This document shows, piece by piece, positions 12,228 to 19,703 of a stretch of 39,687 nucleotides of DNA (position 1 is its first letter; the number at the start of each line of letters is the position of its first letter). Below the pieces are notes generated by a model. The model had not been told where the DNA came from, did not search any database, and saw only the letters and a list, made by a program, of their open reading frames with translations. The DNA lies in assembly GCA_003161635.1 (NCBI GenBank), contig PMOA01000065.1:159-39845 (forward strand), given 5' to 3'. A program made the position numbers and the translations under genes. Source of the stretch: Limisphaerales bacterium (lineage in GTDB: Bacteria; Verrucomicrobiota; Verrucomicrobiia; Limisphaerales; UBA11358).

Positions 12228-13424
12228 ATGTTTTTACATTCGCTGATGCAACGGCGACAGGGAGTTTTGATTTTGCTCATCGTGCTGGTTTTTTTGCCAC
12301 GCGTCTGGGCGGCGAGTTTTCTTTTTGACGCGACGAAGGCCGAGATGGCGGGCAACGCGGACTGGGTGATTGACGCGGACGTGCATAATCTCAAGGTGAG
12401 CGCGGCCAGTGACGGTTCGGGCACGCCGGGTTCAGGCAATGATTCCAATCCGCAGCGTTTTCCGACGCCCGACCAGATGAACGTGACGGCGAGCACGGCG
12501 GAAACTTACTGGGACGGCGCGCTTTCCGCGTGGGCGATTGATCTGGTCAAAAACGGGCATCACGTCGAAACACTACCTTACAACGGGCACATTACCTGGA
12601 ACGACGGGAGCAACGCGCAGGACCTGACGAATTACAATGTCTTTGTGACGGTCGAGCCGAACATCCTTTTCACCGCGACGGAAAAGGCGGCGCTCATCAA
12701 TTTCGTCAAAAATGGCGGTGGGCTTTTCATCGTCTCCGATCACGGCGGTTCCGACCGGAACAATGATGGCGCGGATTCCGTGCGGGTGTTGAACGACCTG
12801 ATGACGAATTCTGTCCAGAACAATCCGTTCGGCGTTCATTACAATGGCGACAACATCTCGCCCGACACTTTCAACGTGGACACGAACTCCACCGATCCGG
12901 TCACGCGCGGCCCAGCCGGAACGGTCGCAGATTTTTATTATAACAACGGGAGTTCCATCGCCATCAACACCAATCAAAATCCTTCCACGACCATCGCCAT
13001 CTGGAATGTTGGCACAACCCGCGCCACGAACAACGCAATCGTGGTCTATGGCACTTTCGGCGCAGGCAAGTTCGTCACCACCGGCGACAGCTCGCCGTTC
13101 GACGACGGCACGGGCGACCCGGGCGATGCGCTCTATTACGCCCAAGGCTATGCCGATCCGAGCACCAGCAACGGCAAGGTGATACTCAACGCTTCGCTCT
13201 GGCTGGCGCAGACTTCATCGCCGCCGGTTTTGAAGATGAGCGCGCTCAATAATAATCTTTTACAGCTCACCTGGCCGTTGGTGGCGGGAAATTATTCGCT
13301 GCAAACCAGCACCAACCTGTCCTCATGGAACACCATCTCCAACGGTATTCAAACTGCCGGCACGAACAGCGTCTTCACCAGTAATTTCTCCGGGCAGAAA
13401 CAATTCTTCCGGCTGAAGCAGTAG
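12228..13424 (+). CDS. secreted hypothetical protein (GATase/DUF4350-like) with a verrucomicrobial-type C-terminal beta-sandwich
   Basis: Hydrophobic leader LILLIVLVFLPRVWA; NFVKNGGGLFIVSDHGGSDRNNDG; C-term YSLQTSTNLSSWNTISNG...FFRLKQ. Confidence 0.65.
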   Translation: MFLHSLMQRRQGVLILLIVLVFLPRVWAASFLFDATKAEMAGNADWVIDADVHNLKVSAASDGSGTPGSGNDSNPQRFPTPDQMNVTASTAETYWDGALSAWAIDLVKNGHHVETLPYNGHITWNDGSNAQDLTNYNVFVTVEPNILFTATEKAALINFVKNGGGLFIVSDHGGSDRNNDGADSVRVLNDLMTNSVQNNPFGVHYNGDNISPDTFNVDTNSTDPVTRGPAGTVADFYYNNGSSIAINTNQNPSTTIAIWNVGTTRATNNAIVVYGTFGAGKFVTTGDSSPFDDGTGDPGDALYYAQGYADPSTSNGKVILNASLWLAQTSSPPVLKMSALNNNLLQLTWPLVAGNYSLQTSTNLSSWNTISNGIQTAGTNSVFTSNFSGQKQFFRLKQ

Positions 13425-13438
13425 GCTTTAATCCAAGA

Positions 13439-13489
13439 TCACTTCAGCTTGCGGCGAAATTCCGCGCAGGCTTTGGCCACATCCGGCGC
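13439..13489 (-). pseudogene. orphan copy of the thiE 3' end (APDVAKACAEFRRKLK*)
   Basis: 31/34 nt match between 13457-13490 and 14436-14469, the terminal codons of thiE; same frame and strand. Confidence 0.85.
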
Positions 13490-13514
13490 GTGAGAAGGAA
13501 ATTGAACCGCGCCA

Positions 13515-13924
13515 TTATTTTTCCAGCAACGCCACAAATTGCGCGGGGGTCAGCACCGGCACCTTGCCCGCAACGGATTTTGGGAAATGCCGGAGGTTGC
13601 CGGTGACCAGCGGGACGCCCGCCGTTCGGGCACATTCCAGAAACGGCGCGTCGTCCGGGTCCGGCAGTTCCCCCGCTCTCTGCCCGGCGGCGGCTTCAAC
13701 CCAAAATACCCGGGCGCGAATGGCCGCCAGCGCGATGTCCACTTCAATGGCGGGTAGTTGAAAGACCGGACGGGCCGGCACTTCGGCGTATTCGGCGGCA
13801 ATCCGGTCATCCAGCACCGCCTGCACGGCGCCCGACCGCAGCCATTCGACAATCCGGCCGGGCGCCCGGCGGGCGATAGAAAACCGGACACGATGACGTT
13901 GGTATCGAAGACCGCGCGGTTCAT
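13515..13924 (-). pseudogene. PIN-domain toxin (VapC-like), frameshifted
   Basis: MNRAVFDTNVIVSGFLSPAG is in one frame (ORF 13550-13924); RIVEWLRSGAVQAVLDDRIAAEYAEV...ARTAGVPLVTGNLRHFPKS is in the other (ORF 13515-13970). Confidence 0.75.
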
Positions 13925-14259
13925 CGGCGGATTTTGTGCGCCTTGCGCGTCGCGGCAATTTCGCGGTCAATCTGCTCCGGCGTGAACCGGGACACCCCGG
14001 TGCGCCGGGCCGTCTCCCGGATGCGGCTCAACGCCAGCCGGCTGCGCGAATCGCGGATGGACTGAAGGATGGTCTCCGGGTCCTCCGCGTTGTCCACGTT
14101 GATCAGCACGACCACCGGCCGTCCGTCGCAGGTCAGCAGCAATTCCTTTTCGGCCTGCAACCGCTGTTTCAACCGGCGCGGCTGTTTCAAATCTTTAATG
14201 GCTATCAGGTTCACAATAATAACCTTATAATCACCTTTTAAGATGATATCTAGGCGCAA
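13921..14259 (-). CDS. Phd/YefM-type antitoxin (start uncertain)
   Basis: LIAIKDLKQPRRLKQRLQAEKELLLTCDGRPVVVLINVD; 4-nt overlap with the PIN ORF. Confidence 0.6.
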   Translation of the reverse strand: MRLDIILKGDYKVIIVNLIAIKDLKQPRRLKQRLQAEKELLLTCDGRPVVVLINVDNAEDPETILQSIRDSRSRLALSRIRETARRTGVSRFTPEQIDREIAATRKAHKIRR

Positions 14260-14329
14260 AAAAACCGGTGGGAAGAGCAGTGACGAGACGGGGTTTCTGA
14301 AAATGGGCGGCTGATTTCATTCCGGCAAG

Positions 14330-14420
14330 AACATCGAACATCCAACGCTCAACATCCAACATCGAATTGATTCGCAGCCGCGCGGTTTGCTTCAGCGTTC
14401 GATGTTCAATGTTCGATGTT
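14330..14420. repeat. imperfect inverted repeat (aacatcgaacatccaac... / ...gttcaatgttcgatgtt)
   Basis: AACATCGAACATCCAACGCTCAACATCCAACATCGAA versus TTCAGCGTTCGATGTTCAATGTTCGATGTT; overlaps the thiE stop. Confidence 0.75.
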
Positions 14421-15110
14421 TTCCAACCTTTGCTTAAATTCCGCGCAGGCCTTCGCCACGTCCGGCGCGTTCAGAATCGCGGACACCACACAAACGCGCT
14501 TTGCGCCTGCCGTTAAAACATCATCGAGATTTCCCAAATTGATGCCGCCGATGGCGAACCACGGAAGGTTCACCCCGCTTTGCGGGGCCGCCGCCCACCG
14601 GATATATTCCAGTGTCACCGGTTTCGCCATCGGCTTCGTGCCCGTTGCATAGACCGGCCCGATGGCGATGTAATCCGGTCCGGCGGCCAGTGCCCGCTTG
14701 GCCTGCTCCGGCGAATGCGTCGAAAGCCCAATTCGCACTTCTGGCAGGGCGTGCTCTCCAAGCGCGCCGGGCGGACGCCGGAGCGCGGCGTCCCTGCCTT
14801 TGAGTTGAGAGACGTGGGTATTCCCCGCATCAAAAAAATCCTCCTGTCCCAGATGACACAATTCCGCGCCGGTTTCGCGCGCGATTTCCAGGTGGTCGTT
14901 GATGACCAGGCCGACGTTCGCGCGGCGGGTGACGGGCAGAATCGCCTCGGCCATGCGGCGGATTTCGTCGGGCGACGACTTTTTGGCGCGGAGCTGGATC
15001 AGGTCCGCGCCGCCGTCGCAAAGTTGTTGCGCGAAGACCTCCGGCGCGCGGCCATGGAAGTAGGCCGTGTCAATAAAAGCGTAGAGCCGGCAGTCCGCGA
15101 GCGGTTTCAT
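14406..15110 (-). CDS. thiE: thiamine phosphate synthase
   Basis: DLIQLRAKKSS, LVINDHLEIARETGAELCHLGQED, IGLSTHSPEQAKRAL, YIAIGPVYATGTKP, WFAIGGINLGN. Confidence 0.9.
   Translation of the reverse strand: MKPLADCRLYAFIDTAYFHGRAPEVFAQQLCDGGADLIQLRAKKSSPDEIRRMAEAILPVTRRANVGLVINDHLEIARETGAELCHLGQEDFFDAGNTHVSQLKGRDAALRRPPGALGEHALPEVRIGLSTHSPEQAKRALAAGPDYIAIGPVYATGTKPMAKPVTLEYIRWAAAPQSGVNLPWFAIGGINLGNLDDVLTAGAKRVCVVSAILNAPDVAKACAEFKQRLENIEH
14743..14798. repeat. palindromic element in frame within thiE
   Basis: GGCAGGGCGTGCTCTCC...GGAGCGCGGCGTCCCTGCC imperfect inverted arms; encodes GRDAALRRPPGALGEHALP. Confidence 0.65.
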
Positions 15111-15139
15111 TCAGGATCGAATTTCATTTTTGTGCATCC

Positions 15140-15342
15140 CCTCGCGGAGCGAGGTTTTGATGGTAGCCGTGGGATTTTATCCCACGGATAGATCGGGTCA
15201 GAGAGCAGCGCGTCGCGGAGCGACGCTTGAAATTTCCGCGAACGCGCCCCATTTCAATTGTCGCTTCGCGACGGAGAGGGACTCGGGTTTCTAACCGTGG
15301 CTTGAAAGCCACGGCTACCCTCCCAAGGTCGCTCCGCGACCG
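15140..15342. repeat. cluster of REP-like hairpins (BIME-like)
   Basis: CCTCGCGGAGCGAGG; GTAGCCGTGGGATTTTATCCCACGG; GCGTCGCGGAGCGACGC; CCGTGGCTTGAAAGCCACGGCTAC (inverse GTAG unit); GGTCGCTCCGCGACC. Confidence 0.8.
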
Positions 15343-15387
15343 GCTCAAAAATTGAAATGCGCCCTTCATTCTGCGAGTCTGGCAAAC

Positions 15388-16428
15388 TCACCGCGTCTTT
15401 TCAAACGCCATCCGCCAGAACCAGTCGCTGTGCGCAGCGAACCTGACCAGCACATTTTGGAGCGACGGCGTCAGCACGAACCGTTGCAGCCATTTTGCCC
15501 AGGTGAGCCGCCGGGCAAACGCGGCGTCGCAATGGCGGGCGATTCGCGGTTGGGTTTCGGCCCAGGAAATTTCCCCGCGACTCCACGCGACCAGCGGTTC
15601 GATGGCGAGTTCCGCCGATTCGAAGGCTATGGACATGCCGTTGCCGGTGACGGGCGGAATCATGGTGATGGCGTCGCCGATGCAGCAATCCACGTGCGCG
15701 ACCGCCCGGTATGGCCGCAACGAAAGGCCGGCGACGGCACAAAACGAGTTTTCATCAAATTCAGCCGAAGCCAGCCGCTGGTGCAAAGGCGAACCAGTTG
15801 GTCCGCGCAACAATTCGCGCCGGTTTTGCGGCCCGACACTTTCGCCGGCGCGCCGGTGGAACAATCCGCAGACGTTCACCCTGCCACCGTTGACACGGCA
15901 TAAGCCGACGTAGCCCCGGGGTGAAATGTGCATTTCGAGGTCCGCCGTGAGCGGAACGTTGCTTGCGTGCGCTTTCAATCCAAACCAGCGCGTGCCGTTT
16001 TCTTTCGCCTGCCCGCGGCGCCCGGTGGCGCGCACGATGCCTTCGCCAAAATTTTCAGCGAAGCGCCGGCCTTCGGACAATTCCCCGCCCAGTTCGCTAA
16101 AATTCTTTGCGAGCGCAGCATCCAAAGTGAAGCGCGAAAGACAGAGTGCACTGGAAGGCAAAGCGCGCGTCGGCGTTGATTTTGTTTCGGAAAAGAAGGC
16201 CGCCGTGTCCGCGCCCACCGCGCCCGCGCGTTTGAGCAAATCGCGCAAACCCAGCCGCGCCAGCGTTTCCTGGCCGCGGCCGCTGATGAATTCGCCGCAG
16301 ACGCGATGGCGCGGATAATGCCCGGCCTCCCACAAGGCCGCCGGCACACCGCGTTGACGCAGCCCGATGCCGAGCGTCAACCCCGCGAGTCCGCCACCGA
16401 CAATCGTAATGGATTTCATGACCGCCAT
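15388..16428 (-). CDS. FAD-dependent oxidoreductase/hydroxylase
   Basis: ITIVGGGLAGLTLGIGLRQRGVPAALWEAGHYPRHRVCGEFISGRG; GDAITMIPPVTGNGMSIAFESAELA. Confidence 0.85.
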   Translation of the reverse strand: MAVMKSITIVGGGLAGLTLGIGLRQRGVPAALWEAGHYPRHRVCGEFISGRGQETLARLGLRDLLKRAGAVGADTAAFFSETKSTPTRALPSSALCLSRFTLDAALAKNFSELGGELSEGRRFAENFGEGIVRATGRRGQAKENGTRWFGLKAHASNVPLTADLEMHISPRGYVGLCRVNGGRVNVCGLFHRRAGESVGPQNRRELLRGPTGSPLHQRLASAEFDENSFCAVAGLSLRPYRAVAHVDCCIGDAITMIPPVTGNGMSIAFESAELAIEPLVAWSRGEISWAETQPRIARHCDAAFARRLTWAKWLQRFVLTPSLQNVLVRFAAHSDWFWRMAFEKTR

Positions 16429-16431
16429 GTT

Positions 16432-17244
16432 CTATCCCGTCCGCCGCGCGATGAACAAATGGCTGAACCAACTGGCGCGCTGCTCGGTCAGTTGCCAATT
16501 TCTTTTGTCAGGCCAGAGCGCGGAAAGTTCTTCACGGACAAAACCCGCTCGCACGCTCACCGTCGCGTCGTGTCGCGTGACAGAATTGCAGCCAATCGCC
16601 CAAAGCAGCCGGCTGCAAAACAACGGCCAGGATGCGCGGCGCGGCTCGATGGCGATGAACAAGCGCGTGCGACCGGCAATCACGCGAAACAACCCGGCCA
16701 GACGCGCGTCGTCGAAATGGTGCAGAATTTCATTTGCAACAACGATTTCCGCCGGGGCCGAAGTTTGCGGCCAGTCAAAAACGTCCGCGACGACCGCTTC
16801 CGCGCGCCAGCCGAGCGATGCGAAAGCTGCCAGCGTTTGCGGCGTCACGACTTTTTGGCGGTCGAGCAGCGTCACGTTCACTTCATTCCACGGGCCCGTT
16901 GCCCGGAGTCCCGCCCCGCCCACTGCGGGACGGTTCGGGCCGTCCGGCGAAGTGCGGGACGGGACTCCAAACGATGAGAGCCGCCGCGCCACGCGCAGCA
17001 GGAAATCGCCGTCGCCCGCGCCGAGTTCGGTGATTTGTTTTGGCGTTTGGCCGTTCACGGCGGTTTGCAACGCGCGAACCATGATGGCGTGGTTGCGCAT
17101 CCAGGTGTTGAGCCGGCGCAAATCGCGGCGCGAGCCGGCGGCGCGCGGGTCGCCAGGCGGTAATCCATCGAGTAATTCCGGTTCGATGATGCGTTTCACT
17201 TTGCTCTTTGTATTTCTGGTGGGGCGAGGCTGCTGATCCCGCAA
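16432..17244 (-). CDS. class I SAM-dependent methyltransferase
   Basis: ITELGAGDGDFLLRVARRL; EIVVANEILHHFDD. Confidence 0.8.
   Translation of the reverse strand: MRDQQPRPTRNTKSKVKRIIEPELLDGLPPGDPRAAGSRRDLRRLNTWMRNHAIMVRALQTAVNGQTPKQITELGAGDGDFLLRVARRLSSFGVPSRTSPDGPNRPAVGGAGLRATGPWNEVNVTLLDRQKVVTPQTLAAFASLGWRAEAVVADVFDWPQTSAPAEIVVANEILHHFDDARLAGLFRVIAGRTRLFIAIEPRRASWPLFCSRLLWAIGCNSVTRHDATVSVRAGFVREELSALWPDKRNWQLTEQRASWFSHLFIARRTG
16905..16968. repeat. palindromic element in frame within the methyltransferase gene
   Basis: GGAGTCCCGCCCCGCCC / GTGCGGGACGGGACTCC arms (15/17) with inner GGACGG-TTCGGG-CCGTCC; encodes GVPSRTSPDGPNRPAVGGAGLRATG. Confidence 0.75.
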
Positions 17245-17286
17245 TGCGGGACGAGGACGCTCGCCCCACCGGTTTAACCAAGTAAA

Positions 17287-17573
17287 TCAAGTTTCTTTCA
17301 CTTCCAGCAATGCACCGTGGCAACTGAATCTCGCGCCGAACGCCGACATCCACCAGAGGCTGTCGGGCACGATGTCATGCAACGCACGTACGAGCACGAA
17401 AAAACGGTCGGGCTGCTCAGGATGCCGTTGTCGCCGCAGAGCACTTTTTGGAGAATGGCGCGCGACCGCGGCGCGAGCCGGGCGAATGGCGCGGATTTTT
17501 GCAGCGCGTCCCAGCATTCGCGCTGGGTGTAGCGTTGGGGCGGGGCGGCGACTCCGAGTCCGGCAATAAACAT
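17287..17573 (-). pseudogene. type III polyketide synthase remnant (N- and C-termini only, frameshifted)
   Basis: MFIAGLGVAAPPQRYTQRECWDALQKS...FARLAPRSRAILQKVLCGDNGILSSPTV in one frame; FFVLVRALHDIVPDSLWWMSAFGARFSCHGALLEV in another; no catalytic core between. Confidence 0.65.
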
Positions 17574-17655
17574 ATTCCAGCTTAACGCGCCTTTTGTTGG
17601 CGCGTCATTTCCATGGTAGGATGCCGAAAAAAATGACTTGTTCCAAGTTGATTTA

Positions 17656-17695
17656 ACAAAACAAAAACGGCGGCGGGAAAATCTTCCCGCCGCCG
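17656..17695 (-). terminator. rho-independent terminator of pfk
   Basis: On the minus strand, GGCGGCGGGAA-GATT-TTCCCGCCGCC followed by GTTTTTGTTTTGTT. Confidence 0.9.
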
Positions 17696-17712
17696 GGTGC
17701 GTTCGTAAAACC

Positions 17713-18999
17713 TTACTTCACGCCGACGAGATAACCGAAGCGTTCGCGGAACTGACCGGGTGTCATGGAAACGACGGCGGCGAGCCGGGAGAGCTGTTTC
17801 GCGTCCTCAAAATCGTCGCGTTCCAGCCGGATCATGTAGGCGCAAGCACATTCGTAAGCTTCGCCGTCCACGTTGACCTGGCGCGTTTGCATGCGGCCGG
17901 TCTGTGGATTGAGCATTTTGTCGAACGGCAGCGGAATCATTTTGCCGTCCACGAAGCTGATGATGGCGCCGTATTTTTCGGCTTCGGGCGAGAGCAGAAA
18001 TTTCACCGCGGCATAACCGAGGTCGCGCGTGTATTCGGCGTCGAACGGAATCGGGTCGGCGCAGCGGAGTTCGTAGCCGAGGTCCTTGTCAATGAAGCCC
18101 ATTTTAATGCCGAGCTTTTCGAGACGCGCGGTCAGCAGCTCTTTCATCAGGCGGCCAAATTCAATTTCACCGAGACGCAAATGGCCGTGCTCGTCGCGAA
18201 CGACTTTGCCGAAACGTTCCAAATGTCCGTCGGGCAGCGCCTTGACCAGTCCCTGCTCGCCCATCGCTTCGATGAGGCCTTCGGCGAGGATGGCAATGCC
18301 GTATTGCGAACCATCGGCGCGGCGCTTGATGATGGAGCCGATGATGATGTCGCACACCTCATCAATCGTGACCTGCCGTCCGCGAAATTCCTCCGGAATG
18401 ATGGCGAGCGTGGCCGCGGCGGCCTTGGCGATGCCGAGCGCGAGATGTCCCGCCGCGCGTCCCATGCTGATGATGATATACCAGCGCGAAGTGGTGCGCG
18501 CGTCCTCGGCGAGATTGCGGACAATGTGAACGCCGTAGTGCCGTGCCGTTTCAAATCCAAATGTCGGCGTCGAACCGGGCAGGGGCAGATCGTTGTCAAT
18601 CGTCTTCGGCACGTGAGCGACGCGGATTTTGCCTTTGCTTTGTTTGGCCACGACGCTGGCGGAAAACGCCGTGTCGTCGCCGCCAATCGTGACCAGCGCG
18701 GTGATGCCCAGCTTTTCAAAAACGCTGAAGACATTTTTCATCTGCGTTTCCGACTTCGTGGGATTCGTGCGGGCGGTTCCCAGGATGGAGCCGCCGCGCA
18801 GATGAATTTCCCTCACGTCACGAATCGCCAGCGGCCGGCAATACTGCACCTCGCCCTGCGCGAGCCACTTGAAGCCGTCCCGGAAGCCGATGACTTCGTA
18901 GCCCTGGTTGATGCCTTCGATGGTGGCCGCCGCGATGACGCCGTTGCTGCCCGGCGCCGGGCCGCCACCGACCAAAATTCCCAATCTGCCTTTGCTCAT
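17713..18999 (-). CDS. 6-phosphofructokinase, likely PPi-dependent
   Basis: GILVGGGPAPGSNGVI; TIGGDDTAFSA (GGDD); VPKTIDNDLPLP. Confidence 0.9.
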   Translation of the reverse strand: MSKGRLGILVGGGPAPGSNGVIAAATIEGINQGYEVIGFRDGFKWLAQGEVQYCRPLAIRDVREIHLRGGSILGTARTNPTKSETQMKNVFSVFEKLGITALVTIGGDDTAFSASVVAKQSKGKIRVAHVPKTIDNDLPLPGSTPTFGFETARHYGVHIVRNLAEDARTTSRWYIIISMGRAAGHLALGIAKAAAATLAIIPEEFRGRQVTIDEVCDIIIGSIIKRRADGSQYGIAILAEGLIEAMGEQGLVKALPDGHLERFGKVVRDEHGHLRLGEIEFGRLMKELLTARLEKLGIKMGFIDKDLGYELRCADPIPFDAEYTRDLGYAAVKFLLSPEAEKYGAIISFVDGKMIPLPFDKMLNPQTGRMQTRQVNVDGEAYECACAYMIRLERDDFEDAKQLSRLAAVVSMTPGQFRERFGYLVGVK

Positions 19000-19103
19000 T
19001 AAATTGGTTCGTTAATTGTTAAAATCGAAACTGGTTGAGGATGCGCAAGCGCCGGAAAGAATTCAATTCCATTCTTGCCATAATCAAACCACTATTTGCC
19101 AAA

Positions 19104-19658
19104 ATGAACCGGGCTGTTTTTCTCGACCGCGATGGGGTGTTGATTGCGGAAAGGAATTATCTGCACCGCGTCGAGGACGTGGTCTTCCTACCCGGGGTGG
19201 CGGCGGCGCTGAAGCGTCTCTCGGATGCCGGGTTCAAACTGTTCATCGTCTCAAACCAGTCCGGCGTCGGGCGCGGTTACTTCACGCTTGCGGACGTGGA
19301 GCGCGTGAACGAGCATCTTTGCTGCGAACTGGCCCGGGCCGGCGTGCGCTTTGAAAAAATTTACATTGCGCCCGAAGCGCCCGGCCAGCCCAGCCGCGAC
19401 CGCAAGCCGTCGCCGCAGTTTTTGTTCGACGCGCGCGATGAATTCGGCGTAGATCTGGCGCAAAGTTTCATGATCGGCGACAAGCTGATTGACTTGGAAT
19501 GCGGCTGGAACGCCGGAGTCAAAACGAGTATTCTGGTCCGCACCGGCTACGGCGCAAAACTTGAACGGAAATCGCCGGAACCACTCAAACTTGCGGTGAT
19601 GGTGGACGATTTGAACGGCGCGGCGGATTGGATTTTGAACTGTAGCGGCGGTCTATGA
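19104..19658 (+). CDS. gmhB: D-glycero-D-manno-heptose 1,7-bisphosphate 7-phosphatase-like HAD-IIIA phosphatase
   Basis: MNRAVFLDRDGVLIAERNYLHRVEDVVFLPG; VSNQSGVGRGYFT; RKPSPQFLFDA; FMIGDKLIDLECGWNAG. Confidence 0.85.
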   Translation: MNRAVFLDRDGVLIAERNYLHRVEDVVFLPGVAAALKRLSDAGFKLFIVSNQSGVGRGYFTLADVERVNEHLCCELARAGVRFEKIYIAPEAPGQPSRDRKPSPQFLFDARDEFGVDLAQSFMIGDKLIDLECGWNAGVKTSILVRTGYGAKLERKSPEPLKLAVMVDDLNGAADWILNCSGGL

Positions 19659-19697
19659 CCGTCGCGAAATAAACCGGCGCTCACAGAGCGCCGCTAC
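19642..19697. repeat. GTAG-type REP doublet spanning the gmhB stop codon
   Basis: GTAG-CGGCGGTC-TAT-GACCGTCG ... GGCGCTC-ACA-GAGCGCC-GCTAC; outer GTAGCGGCG/CGCCGCTAC. Confidence 0.85.
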
Positions 19698-19703
19698 AAA
19701 TTC

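Noticed and set aside
17638-19002. 454-aa plus-strand ORF
   Set aside because: Antisense shadow of the phosphofructokinase gene.
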